The notes under the pieces were generated by a model. The model had not been told where the DNA came from. It saw nothing but the letters and a program-made list of their open reading frames with translations, and did no database searches. Positions 12,632-22,309 of a stretch of DNA of 64,000 nt are shown here, in pieces (positions within the stretch are counted from its first letter, which is position 1; each line of letters begins with the position of its first letter). Origin of the DNA: Atopsyche davidsoni (Eukaryota; Arthropoda; Insecta; Trichoptera; Hydrobiosidae); assembly GCA_022113835.1 (NCBI GenBank), contig JAILWY010000001.1:5518001-5582000 (forward strand). The letters run 5' to 3'. The position numbers and the translations under genes were made by a program.

Positions 12632-12710
12632 ATGAGTATCAAGAGAGAATCTAATACTTATGAAGGAGAAACCAAAGGCAGTTGCTATATATTTCACAAT
12701 TACTTCGATG
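12632..12710 (+). CDS. Tandem caspase gene, exon 1 (domain 1 first beta strand)
   Basis: Codes residues 1-26 plus the first base of Gly27. KGSCYIFHNYFDG matches the opening beta strand of a p20 subunit. The donor is gtaaga after phase 1. ATG at 12632 is the best visible start, but the same frame is open back to 12611, directly after a tttaattttag acceptor-like tract, so this may be an internal exon of a longer transcript. Confidence 0.65.
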
Positions 12711-15425
12711 GTAAGATATTTGAACATCAAAATATTCTAAACAGGTATAACATTTATGAAGATTTCAGTAATGTATTTGCATAATTCTCTGTCTAATTTT
12801 TAAACATTGAATATTTGTTTAATAATAAATTACATAATCATCTCAAGGTTAGTTTTTAAATAATTGAGCGACAATGATTTATGTGATCTTACAATAGTGC
12901 GCTTGCATCTTTGTTAAAATAGTTTTCGTGTGCAGTTAATGGTAGGTTAAAATTTCTTCAGCATTTTTATCGAGAATATTGCATACTAACCCGTGGAAAT
13001 AACAATCGTTTGATATATTTATACTTGTTTTAGGTACCAATAAAGATATGACGGAAATCGATTGTATGAAGAATTCATTTAGTTCCATCAATTTTGAAGT
13101 TCATGACCAATATGAGAACTTAAAACTGAAAGATGTGCACACAGAACTAAAAAACAGTAAGTACAAATGGAAACTTAAATCTTCATTGTAATACTTGCTT
13201 TTTGTGCACTAAGCCAAGAGAAACATATATTTTGTCATAAATCATCATTTAGTCAATGATAAGATCAATAATTTTCTACAACCTTGAAATAACTATTTAT
13301 AGTATATATTTAAAATAGTGTCTTTATTTCGAGAAAATATTTTGGTATACAAATGCCCGTATGAATAATGTTCTTTTTATAGCTCGAAGAGATAATCAAT
13401 CCACATTCATAAATTAATAATATCAGATCTGTATCCTATATTTTACATTTTTATAGTATCTTCAGATGAAACTGCTCTCAGAGATATGACATGCATTGTT
13501 ATAATTTTTTTAACAAAGTCTCCTTCAATTGGCAAGCTTTGCCTAGAAGACAAAACCATATGGGAAAATGAAATAATTGAATATTTTATGAGAAATAAAT
13601 GTCCCGGATTAATTGGAAAACCGAAGATCTTTTTTTTTCTAGTAAGATCATCTTAAAATACTAATACTATTTTTATATGTTTGATTTTTGTGATGACCGT
13701 CACAATAAGTGCGATTTTGCCTATACAGGTTTTTATTTATGATTAATTGATTATGTGCATTATTTACACATGAAAAATAATTAAAGAAAAATATCATCGT
13801 GATTTGTGTGGGATTCGAACTCACATCCTCAAGCTTACATGGCCGGTGCATTTAAAAGTCTAGTAATGCAAGTCATACAATATTTAATTGGCATAATAAG
13901 TAAGTTGGTTCACATATAGGATATTATTATTAAAAATTCTCGCTAAGTACGAGTGGCTCGTTAGCATGATTGGTTAAATGCACCGGCCACGTAAGCTTGG
14001 GGATGTGGGTTCGAATCCCATACAAGTCACGATGATATTTTTCTTAGAGTTTCTTGAATCATTTTTCAATGTGTAAAAAAATGTACTTAATCAATCAATC
14101 ATAATAATATTTTATTTTTGTAACATTTTGGTTTTGTTACAAAACACACTGCGAGAATATATTTGTGTGTAGCCTTAGATATAAACCTAAAGATTTTTCA
14201 GTTTTATGCCAGCAGTGAATTAGATTTTTTAAAAATATATATGAAAAAATTAAACCGGCAAACTCACTCTTAATATCAATACTCCACAATTATGAAATTA
14301 AAGATGTTTTTTTACAAAACCTTAATTACGTTATAGTGATAATGATGTCCAAATAAATTATAATCAACACTATGTGGTATTTGTAACATTTTCTATTATT
14401 GTTTTAGACTTCCAAAGCAACTACAGAAGAAATGAATAATATTGAAAAAGATGATGTTGAGGTTTATGAATACTCACACACACTTCCCGTAGAAGCTGAT
14501 CTTTTGATTGTGAGAAGTCTTTTTGAGCCACCATCTACGCTGCTTTCATTTTCGAGTTTATTTTTCAATAATCTCGGAAATCAACCAGCCAAAGAAATAT
14601 ATTTTCTGAATATTATTATGGAATCACTCAGTGATATTTCAAAATGTATTGACCAAAAAAAAAAAAATGATTTCGGACAACATATTCCTCAAATAACCAG
14701 TACACTCACCAAGAGATTGTATGTTAAACGAAATCATAATGAATATTTGGAAAAAAATATAACTTCACCGTCAAATGATGATGACAGTTTGAAAGAATAT
14801 ATGACTTCACCAACAAAAGGAAAATTGTTTATATTCAATTTCGAGAATGTTTATAAAACTGATACTGAAGGTATGGAGTTTTTGAAAGTTGTTTAATTAT
14901 ATATTTTGTTAAAATAAATAAAAATAATTGTGTATTTCAGAAAATCTTCCTCGTCTAGGAACAAAACACGATGTAGATAAACTAGAACAAACATTTAAAA
15001 ATCGAGGCTTCTATGTATCGACAGAAAATGATAAAAGCAAGAATGAAATGATAAATATTTTGAAAGGTTTGTTCTTTCAAAAAAAAAATCTCATGAATAT
15101 AAAGAATGCCTTGTTGATAAGTTTGAACATTTGCAAAAAAGGATTTTAAATTTATTGATTTGGAAATTTCAGAGACAAGTTTTGAAAAAATTGACTGTGT
15201 CGGTGTTGTAGTGATGACTCATTCGATGATGGGAGAATTAGGAACCACAGATAGTCCTATATCTGAAAAAGACCTGTTTGATTGTTTGAAAAACCATCCT
15301 AATTTAGATGGAAAACCGAAATTTTTCATTTTCCAGGTAATCAATTCCTTTATTATTTGGTAGTCATTTTGTGATGTTCTGCGAGCGAGTTTTCGGTACC
15401 AAGAGAACGAATCACCTAATATACG

Positions 15426-15466
<41 letters not shown>

Positions 15467-17471
15467 TTACGTATATAACATATATTTATCTATATATATA
15501 AAACACAAAAGATGTTTGTGTGTCCGTCATAGGCTTTGAAACCATCCAACCGATGTGCCCCAAACCGGTTTCATTTGATAGGCAATAATACGGGTAATCT
15601 CTGTGACTATTAAAACAATGCATTAAATACATTCGGTCTATTAATTAAGTCGATTTTCAACATTTTCTGTACAAAAATTTTCAACATATGTAAAATTGAG
15701 ATCGTTCCTCGCTAAAAATTTGAAAAAAGAACATTGTGAAGATCGCGCATAAAACAAAATCACTATCTGTCATTCACAACAGAGAGTTTTTTCATAGTGA
15801 GTTTGTCTGTTTGTATATGGGAAAAAAATATTAAACAAAAATATTCGTATTTCAAGTTTCATCTACGGATTATTATGCATATGGCATTATGATAAGAGCC
15901 TTTAAAATGCCGTGAAGTGTTTCATCAGTTCATTGTTGACATGTACGCCAAAATTGAAAGCGAGCGGCTTCTGTACATTCGTTTTAACCAAAATAAATTG
16001 CGTATAGAAGATTATATCCATTCGCGCGATGCGATTGCAATATTGCATATGCATGAGTATGCTTAAGATGCTTTGACGTAGGCATTCAGGCGATTAAAGC
16101 AAAAACGGAGATTACCGCACGCTCATATTCTAATTTGGCTGATAAAAACAATTGTTCCAACTCAAATCAATAGTGTTATTTATATCTGCTGAACTACCGA
16201 ATCTACAAGAAGACGTTGTCTGCAAGAACATGATTCACGGCCCACGCGGAGCATTGAATATGAACTCGCCTTGCATGAAAGACAGCAAATGCACGAAAAG
16301 ATATCCACGCGATTTGATTAATGAAACTCAAACTGGTCAGGATGGGGATGGATATTGACATTGATATTGATATTGATATGTACATATGCAAATATGTTAA
16401 CAGTAATGAAGCTGTCTGCTGAATTCTTGGTTTTAGTATTCACGAATGATATCCAACTGTTCAATCCAATCTTGCTGTTCATTTAGAAAACGGTCAACGT
16501 GTTTATTTTACTGAAAAAAAAATGTCGAAGAACGAGGAGCACAGCTACAATAATTTTGCGAAAACATTGCTGTATAATGAAGTTCCAAAATAGAGTCAAC
16601 TATCCAATAGAGATTTTTAACTATTTGGAACCATCTGGAATGCCACCACACATCATAACTTTAAAAGTTGGTTCACCATAGATGCTCATTCGCAACTTGG
16701 ATCCACCTAAATTGTGTAACGTAACAAGACTTGCTGTTAAAAAACTATCGCCAAGTAGTTAATCGAAGCCACAATCAAAATCAAAGCCGAAAAATCTTTG
16801 TTTACACACCTACCGAAAAAACTCAATATATTGTTTATCCGCTAGCATTAAGATAAAAAAGTTAGTAAAAAACAAAATTTCCTTTTTTCGAACAAATAAA
16901 ATAAATGTATTAATTTTTTTAGCGAAGTAGAACACGCCGGGTATCCGCTAGTATTTAATAAACATGATATGAGTATTAAAATTGAAACAAAAGGATTATT
17001 TCCCTGATAATAAGAAGAAACATATTTGTTTTCATTGCTAAAGCACAGTAAATAAATGTTTTAATATAAATATTTAAAAAATAATTGTTGTAGGTTTGCA
17101 GAGGAAATAAATTGCGGGGAGAAATGCAACATAAAAGTAATCCTAGCAGTGCTTACGAAGAACGTTTCTTGTCATCAAAATGTATTTATTTGGGTGGAGG
17201 TGATATGTTTGCTGTACACAGCACCTATGACGAGGAACCCTTAATTTGGAATAAAAATAAAGGTACATGGTTTATACAAACAATTTGCAATCGTTTAAAT
17301 ATGCCAAAGAAGGGTAATAGAGAAGATACTATGATAGATATTTTTAATGATGTTCAACGCGAAGTTGCAATAACAAAAGAGGCTATTTTCACTCTAAACA
17401 ATGGCACAATGATACGCTTCAAACAGATGCCAGTAGTATACAGTACACTAACAAAACATTTTTATATTTAA
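12632..17471 (+). CDS. Tandem caspase-like protein (pseudocaspase domain fused to caspase domain), 7 exons, 505 aa
   Basis: Seen: exons 12632-12710, 13034-13156, 13457-13641, 14408-14870, 14941-15066, 15173-15336 and 17094-17471 all have GT/AG borders and join in one frame with no stop until TAA at 17469-17471. The product has two caspase (peptidase C14) units. Domain 1 is about residues 16-235 and ends in the p10 signature STLTKRLYV. Domain 2 is about 265-505 and ends STLTKHFYI. Domain 2 keeps RLGT (Arg288), MTHS (His342) and QVCRG (Cys382); domain 1 has FDGT, LTKS and LTSKA at these places, so both catalytic residues are lost. The linker (about 236-264) contains a DDD run that could be an Asp cleavage site. 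There is no death-fold prodomain if ATG 12632 is the start, but the frame stays open upstream to an AG acceptor at 12609-12610, so further 5' exons are possible. Known of the family: caspases are cytosolic Cys proteases that cut after Asp in apoptosis or immune signalling. Inferred: domain 1 acts as a built-in regulator of domain 2. A poly(A) signal lies at 17672. Confidence 0.82.
13034..13156 (+). CDS. Tandem caspase gene, exon 2 (domain 1 p20)
   Basis: Acceptor ttttag, donor gtaagt, phase 1 at both ends. It codes FDGTNKDMTEID through to HTELKN, the GTxxD helix region of p20. The Arg that normally precedes xGT and binds the substrate Asp is replaced by Phe25, coded in exon 1. Confidence 0.75.
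13457..13641 (+). CDS. Tandem caspase gene, exon 3 (domain 1, His and Cys box region)
   Basis: Codes ETALRDMTCIVIIFLTKS and ends GKPKIFFFL. The catalytic His position is Lys88 and the exon ends where Q-A-C-R-G would begin, with Leu129 for Gln. Two in-frame AG acceptors lie 9 nt apart (exon start 13457 or 13466). Alignment with domain 2 (LK-ETSFEKIDC) favours 13466 for at least some transcripts. Donor is gtaaga, phase 0. Confidence 0.75.
13740..13860 (-). repeat. tRNA-derived SINE in caspase intron 3 (antisense copy)
   Basis: On the - strand it shares with the copy at 13953 the TTAAATGCACCGGCC block, a B box GAGTTCGAATCCCAC and the CACGATGATATTTTTCTT body. The 5' (A-box) part is diverged or lost. 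The two copies face opposite directions about 100 bp apart inside intron 3 and could pair in the pre-mRNA. Confidence 0.55.
13953..14100 (+). repeat. tRNA-derived SINE in caspase intron 3 (sense copy)
   Basis: The first 78 nt fold as a tRNA-like unit: outer GTGGC pairs with GTCAC at the end, an A-box-like TAGCATGATTGG follows, and a B box GGGTTCGAATCCC is present. A non-tRNA body and A/T-rich tail continue to about 14100. It lies in an intron and has a diverged mate in opposite orientation at 13740-13860, which points to a SINE family and away from a functional tRNA gene. Confidence 0.6.
14408..14870 (+). CDS. Tandem caspase gene, exon 4 (domain 1 p10, linker, start of domain 2)
   Basis: Starts in phase 0 after gttttag with TSKATTEE, so Ser131 sits at the Cys position. 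It then carries an acidic inter-subunit stretch (IEKDDVE), the p10 block VEADLLIVRS, a helix-rich part and the p10 ending QITSTLTKRLYV. After a linker with a DDD run it enters domain 2 with TKGKLFIFNFENVY. Phase-1 donor at 14871. A single exon bridging both domains is strong evidence that the two units are one gene, not two neighbours. Confidence 0.8.
14941..15066 (+). CDS. Tandem caspase gene, exon 5 (domain 2, RxGT region)
   Basis: Acceptor tatttcag, phase 1 in and out. Codes ENLPRLGTKHDVDKLEQTF and the following GF-V-E-N helix ending INILK. The Arg of the substrate S1 pocket (Arg288) is present, unlike in domain 1. The donor gtttgt is weaker than the others. Confidence 0.78.
15173..15336 (+). 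CDS. Tandem caspase gene, exon 6 (domain 2, catalytic His)
   Basis: Acceptor atttcag; phase 1 in, phase 0 out. Codes ETSFEKIDCVGVVVMTHSMM with His342 in the catalytic His position. The usual following Gly is Ser. It ends KPKFFIFQ at donor gtaatc, so Gln380 is the Q of the pentapeptide and the Cys is in the next exon. Confidence 0.8.
15430..15465. repeat. (AT)n microsatellite in caspase intron 6
   Basis: Perfect dinucleotide run just upstream of the Helitron 5' end. Confidence 0.95.
15489..16951 (+). mobile_element. Internally deleted Helitron in caspase intron 6
   Basis: Seen: the 5' end begins TCTATATATATAAAA and the 3' end is GGGTATCCGCTAG, between a flanking A (15488) and T (16952), the A^T target of Helitrons. 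Inside, on the same strand, are relics of the Rep/helicase protein: DMYAKIESERLLYIRFNQ near 15937, an ISAELP-KNMIHGP-GALN-NSPCMKD segment at about 16180-16350, and a PIF1-type helicase end (YPIEIFNYLEPSGMPPH, then a stop, then RNLDPPKLCN) at about 16590-16740. Stops and internal joins show it is dead. It sits in sense orientation to the host gene. Confidence 0.85.
16152..16358 (+). pseudogene. Helitron Rep/helicase fragment
   Basis: The reading frame contains LPNLQEDVVCKNMIHGPRG and NMNSPCMKDSKCTKRYPRD, the Cys/His-rich stretch of Helitron helicase-like proteins that lies after the Rep domain. It is bounded by frame breaks and runs into a GATATT microsatellite at 16350-16380. It is a relic, not a gene. 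Confidence 0.75.
17094..17471 (+). CDS. Tandem caspase gene, exon 7 (domain 2 catalytic Cys and p10, stop)
   Basis: Acceptor gttgtag, phase 0, beginning VCRGN, which completes QVCRG with Cys382. The p10 block GGGDMFAVHSTYDEE and KGTWFIQTICNRLN is clear, and the chain ends STLTKHFYI then TAA. The p10 Arg that follows the conserved Trp in typical caspases is not seen here (WNKNKGTWFIQ). No Asp occurs in the Cys-to-p10 stretch before GGGD, so a classic Asp processing site between subunits is not evident. Confidence 0.82.
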   Translation, partial: VCRGNKLRGEMQHKSNPSSAYEERFLSSKCIYLGGGDMFAVHSTYDEEPLIWNKNKGTWFIQTICNRLNMPKKGNREDTMIDIFNDVQREVAITKEAIFTLNNGTMIRFKQMPVVYSTLTKHFYI

Positions 17472-17671
17472 GATATTTTTTTAATTTGTGCATTGTTATT
17501 AGTTGGGTTGAGGTTTTTAATGTTATTTTAAAATTTGAGATATTTTGTACTTAAATACTATCGAGTTGTGCATTATGAAAACAATATTTTTTAAAAATGA
17601 ATGATCATCACTGCACGATTGTGAATTTAATTTTTTTATGAATTTGTTTTAACCATACATATTATATTGTC

Positions 17672-17677
17672 AATAAA
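17672..17677 (+). terminator. Polyadenylation signal of the tandem caspase gene
   Basis: An AATAAA hexamer lies about 200 nt after the TAA of the caspase gene, with no competing gene between. The placement fits a short 3' UTR; other AT-rich hexamers nearby keep it uncertain. Confidence 0.4.
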
Positions 17678-17761
17678 TTTATATTGAAAAAGCTTTTTCA
17701 TTTTAATTACTAGCTTCGGATTACCCTGTAAATTCTGTGGAGAAAAAAATAGTATTAGTTC

Positions 17762-17850
17762 TTCTTCTCCCTTTTTCTGATGCCTCTCTTCATATGAGGT
17801 TGGTGACCATTTCATCGAACATATTTCTATTCAGACCTGGCGGAGTGAAT
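17762..17850 (-). repeat. LINE family Y 3' tail
   Basis: On the - strand it reads MFDEMVTNLI, stop, then GAGAGGCATC with A/G-rich DNA, the same terminal segment as at 23265-23310. It lies just past the poly(A) signal of the caspase gene. Confidence 0.55.
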
Positions 17851-18677
17851 TTTTCTGAATTTTATCACTGGAACTGTATTTAGAAATACAATTCTCAGTG
17901 CAAACTACATCTTATGTTACCTGTTGTTATCAATTAATATCAATAATTTGGAATTCATGGCTGAAATACAGAATAATCACACTTCGAAATATCTTCGATG
18001 TTTATCTGAACTATAAAATTTAAATATATCAATATTTTCTGTCAGCTGTACAAATATATTAAGGAGCAGGTCATGTTATGGTACGTGTCTATGAATCAAT
18101 AAACCATTAAAATATGCTGGTAAAATATTAAACTGACAAATTAAAATTTAAGAATCTAATTAAGAGTACATAGGTTAATATTATAAAGCATCAACAATAA
18201 TAAAATGATTGTAGCAATTTTCGTTCGTCTTGTACAGTCAATATATTTACAGGTATTGAAAACGAGGAACCTAAAAAATCGCTACTTACATGAGTTTGTC
18301 CAACAAATAATAAAAAAAAAATTTGGAGACTATTTATATAATTTTTTAAACTATTTACTTTGGCCGTCTAGATAATGGATCACGAGGTGACTTTCAATTT
18401 CCCTAGTAAATAATACCTCTGATTTTAATTGACACAGTAAAACCTCGATATAACGGAACCCTGTTTAACGGACTTCGGATATAACAGAAAAAAAATCCAG
18501 TCAAATGTAAACAAAATAACGTTTTAAATGCGGAAATGTAAAAAGATAAAAAAAAAATTGGTAATTTTCGAGAATTGAATATAATCTAAGTATTTATTTA
18601 TATACAATATGTACTTACAACGTAATAAACCACCCGAAACGTTCTTATTTGTTTAATCTAAAAGAGAGTATAATAAT
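17851..18677. other. AT-rich DNA, nothing assignable
   Basis: No gene. A patch at about 18440-18500 with CCTCGATATAACGGAAC resembles a pogo/Tigger-type element end but has no partner. Confidence 0.35.
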
Positions 18678-19330
18678 ATGAATGTCTTAAAACTATCAAT
18701 CACAATGTTAAGCAAAACAGTACCCGCCATGTCAAATCCTGAGTGCTTGATAATATTCTGCGACTCGAGGAGAATTAATGCTCAGAGGTCTATATATGTA
18801 ACAAGTCAAATCAGCTCTAATATAAACAAAATAAAAAATGTGAACTGTAAAACTGCAAAAATAAAAACAGACATAGGACTAAGTAAAACGAGCATAGAAA
18901 TTTTAAATGGTGTCAGACAGGGATGCATCCTGTCTCCGATGTTATTTTACCTTTATAATCTTATATTTACGAATCCTTTAAACACCATGGGTTGACCGCG
19001 TCTCAAATGAAGGACTCTTGCTCAGCATCCGCATTCCATCGGTAATGAAACGGAAGGTTTCCTATTTTGGCCACATTTTTCGTTACAGTAAATATAGTAT
19101 CCTACAGTTGATTGTCCAAGTAATAATCAAAGGAAAAAGGGGCACTGCGGAATTCGTGCCAGTGGTTGGAGATTGGAAGTGCGGCCGAATCGGTGAGACT
19201 GGCCTTTACTCCGGGGCAATTTTTAACGAGGCCCTAGATTTAAAATACTCGACTTATCGTTAATAAATCAGTAGTTGTTCAAACACTTGATTAATGTTTT
19301 AGTATAGGTCGTAAAATATTTGGAGCCGTT
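18678..19330 (+). mobile_element. LINE fragment, family Y (reverse transcriptase and C terminus)
   Basis: Seen: ILNGVRQGCILSPMLFYLYN is the reverse transcriptase motif GVRQGC-LSP-LF-LY of non-LTR elements. After a deletion at about 18985 comes a C-terminal segment, PWVDRVSNEGLL then KRKVSYFGHIFRYSKYSILQLIVQ, typical of LINEs whose tail reads R-K-YFGH-MR-KY-LLQLI. The same segment recurs at 23060-23230 and 52640-52780. Frameshifted and dead. Confidence 0.75.
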
Positions 19331-19699
19331 CCATCTTTTGACGATTATCGACTTATGTAACAAACGGAAGTACTGCAGCCCCGCGTCCCCCGAGGCCTGC
19401 GATCACTCGTCGAGAAACCCTTCAGTGCTGGTGAAGATTTCAGGCCTTGGCTCCTCAACTCCCGGAAGACTCGAGACGCGATTCTGAATGAGGAAACTTG
19501 GATGCGTGGAGACATTTATAAAATATCAAAACAAAAAAAAGACTATACAACCTACTTGGTATAAAACAAAAATTGGTTGAGTCATTATGTAACAAAATCT
19601 CAGTAGTTTGTATTGGAAGTATAAAGCCATACCATAACATAGCTCCACGTTATACCGACCAAAACCGTCTCACTTTGTGAATGAGTGAACCGTTTACAC

Positions 19700-20188
19700 C
19701 ACTGGTTCCCAAAGTGGTCAATATCGACCCCAAGGGGTCGATTCTGGCCTGCAAGGGGTCGATGATAGCGAAAAATTAAATTGGAGGGTCCTCGAACTGT
19801 AAATGGGGTCTACGAGAGTAGATCATCACTAAAATTTAGGCATTCCATAAATGTCATAATTGAACACAGATTGAACCTATGTACTTACATAATAATGCTG
19901 TTAATCCTGCATTATGGACTATCGCAATAAGGTTTTTGATAGCTTTTCCATCTTCATACCACATGGAGAAGGGTTTCAGTGTAGTTGTCAACCTTCTTAC
20001 AAAAAAAAGGAATAGTTATTCAATGTTTATATACCGACATAAAGTATGACGCACCTGTATATCAGATGTCAAAAATATGTTTGAAGATGATAAATTTGCA
20101 AAAATTCAATATTAGCAAGGCAGGGGTCTACGAAAAACAGGAAAACTCGACAAGGGGTCGACGAGACAAAATAATTTGGGAACCTATG
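19700..20188 (+). mobile_element. hAT element remnant with ZBED-type transposase end
   Basis: Ends CACTGGTTCCCAAAG and TTTGGGAACCTATG lie between identical 8-bp GTTTACAC copies (19692-19699 and 20189-20196). At 19951-20016 the + strand reads SSYHMEKGFSVVVNLLTKKRNS, matching the C-terminal E-GFS-V---LLTK-RN motif of ZBED5-like hAT transposases. The remaining interior is degenerate with stops. An internally deleted copy. Confidence 0.85.
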
Positions 20189-20196
20189 GTTTACAC

Positions 20197-21889
20197 TAAG
20201 TGAGATTTACCTTAGGCATAAAAACTCGTTTTAATCTGATATTAGTGGCAAGTAAGGTTGAGTGAATAGAAGTTTTTTTGAAATGTGGTCTGTTTCTTAA
20301 GAATGCCGGCGTAACGGTGTTGTGATATAAATGGAATTTAATATTATATATTTTTTGTACTGTTACTTATGATGTTTTACTCCATTTTTTTAAACCAATT
20401 TAATGCAATGCATGCAATGTGTATGTAAAGACCTTATTTAATGCTTCGTAGAATTTTTATTTTTCAATATATATACATGATGCATAATTGCTCCTTTACT
20501 TTATATTTTCTAGGAAAAAATAGGAAATTTAACAGCTTTGCTACCTTCAAAAACCTTTTTCACTTTAGACACAGCCCCAATTTTGACTTACTTTGAATGT
20601 ACATATATTCAGTACTTTTGACAGAAATCATTTAAGGAAATTTAATTTTGATATTTATTAAATAAATACATAATTGTGCTTTTTATTAATTTCACTAACC
20701 TATGCCAACAGTATAGGTAGTAAAAACTAGTTACAGACGTGTTTTACTAAGTAGATTGTGAATAAAGGCCATAACACTTTTTTTAATGCACTTTGGCCTT
20801 TTGTAAAAGGCTCGTAAAAATAAAGTAATAACTATAAAGTATAGAACTTTATTCGACGATAAATTTATTATCTATAATGTAGATTTACTTAGCGTTCAGA
20901 TACAGTTATTTAAGTGGTGTACTTTAAGAGTCCATTTTGCATTTAAGGCGCATTTAAAATAATTCAATAGAGACATTAAAATTGATCCGTAAAGCGTTCT
21001 ATATCGAGCACTCAAGGTAATTATAAAAATCTGGTTTTGTGGCGTATAGTTTGAGGTTTGCACGCCAATCAATGGCATTCATATAAATTGGAAAACTCAA
21101 TCCGAATAATGTACCCATAGAAAGCTTTAACTAAATCTATATATCTTCACTCTAACAATGTCTGAAAATACAACTAATTACACTGTTATTTTAAAAATGT
21201 AATAATAAGTAAAAGGCCAATGGTGGACTTATATAAACTGCTTTTATACGATAACACTTTACAAAGAATTTTAATTGATAGATATTTTATTTTATTAATT
21301 ATATTTAAATCCTTGTGTTAAAAATATTCTACATTCAACGATACAAACTAGTTACAGTTGTTACCATAATAGGATGGTTTTAAAATGATGTATGCCTACG
21401 TATTATGTGAACTATTACAATAGACTAGGTGTAAAGATTTAGGCCTAACATGACGGTGATTAGTTTTTTTACACTCTGGATTTGTTATATTTCTCATTTA
21501 TAGTTTCTTAGTACGTGTATAATAAAAACAGTAATATCAATTGTAATTTTGAGGGGGATAATTTAATTTATTTTTTATATATATTTTAAATTAACGAATT
21601 ATTGAAAATTATTTTCATTGTTGAAAAAAAAAAAACATGCGCAATGAGATAAAAACACAAAAACTTTACTCGTTGAAAGTATTTTAATAATTTAAAAGGT
21701 GATTGAAACATAATATAAAGTGAAATAAAGGCACTGTATCTATGATTTCACATATATAAATTGCATTCAGATTACAATTTAACTAACAAAATTGTAGGCC
21801 TATTAAAGCAATATGTGCTTTTATGAAGTAATAAAGTCTTTGAATACTTTAGAAAGCCGCGCGAAACAATAGCATACAAAACTCGCAGC
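20197..21889. other. AT-rich DNA, nothing assignable
   Basis: Unique sequence with no gene or element recognised. Confidence 0.5.
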
Positions 21890-22200
21890 ATCATGGATAC
21901 GGTATCCGGGAAAGTCTACGATTGATTCCCGATAGCCCCCATTAATCAATAAATCATCAGCTCTTGTCTCGCCCACAGCCGGAGAAGTTTCCAATTACTT
22001 GAGCAAATATCAATTTGTCCGATGAAAGGACCTCCGAGCAGCGGCCCAGAAGTGGGTCAACTGCCCAAACCGAGCCGGGCGGTGTGAATTACAGGCGGTA
22101 ATGAATGGCGAACCCTGGACAAACTTCTGCTCTTCCGATAACACAGCCCCAGCCTCCCCTCGGGATCTATTGAATTGATTATTCAACCTGCTTTGATTTC
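21890..22200. promoter_or_regulatory. GC-rich unique island, possible enhancer
   Basis: About 310 bp of balanced-composition DNA amid AT-rich flanks, not shared with any repeat here. It holds several TAAT-type cores (CATTAATCAATAAATCATC, TTGAATTGATTATTCAACC). No open frame of note. Might be a conserved non-coding element. Confidence 0.25.
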
Positions 22201-22309
22201 TTTAGAAATATTTCAGCTACTCTTAAGGCAGTTGCTTCCAGCCTTTTGATTCCGGTTGGACACCAGAGGCCTTCGCGAAATCATCGCATCCATTACCTGG
22301 CGAAATCGT

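Noticed and set aside
12511..12655. Open frame just upstream of caspase exon 1 reading a hydrophobic, membrane-segment-like peptide (LTKYIVFLIIFIILILG)
   Set aside because: It is in a different frame from the caspase exon, arises from T-rich polypyrimidine DNA before the acceptor, and has no other support.
13953..14030. Functional tRNA gene
   Set aside because: It has A and B boxes and a pairing acceptor stem, but lies inside an intron, the anticodon arm is poor, and a degenerate mate with the same non-tRNA body exists. SINE is the better reading.
15160..15363. Frame 15160-15363 as a stand-alone small protein ending VINSFIIW
   Set aside because: The end reads through the splice donor at 15337 into intron 6; the real exon stops at Gln380.
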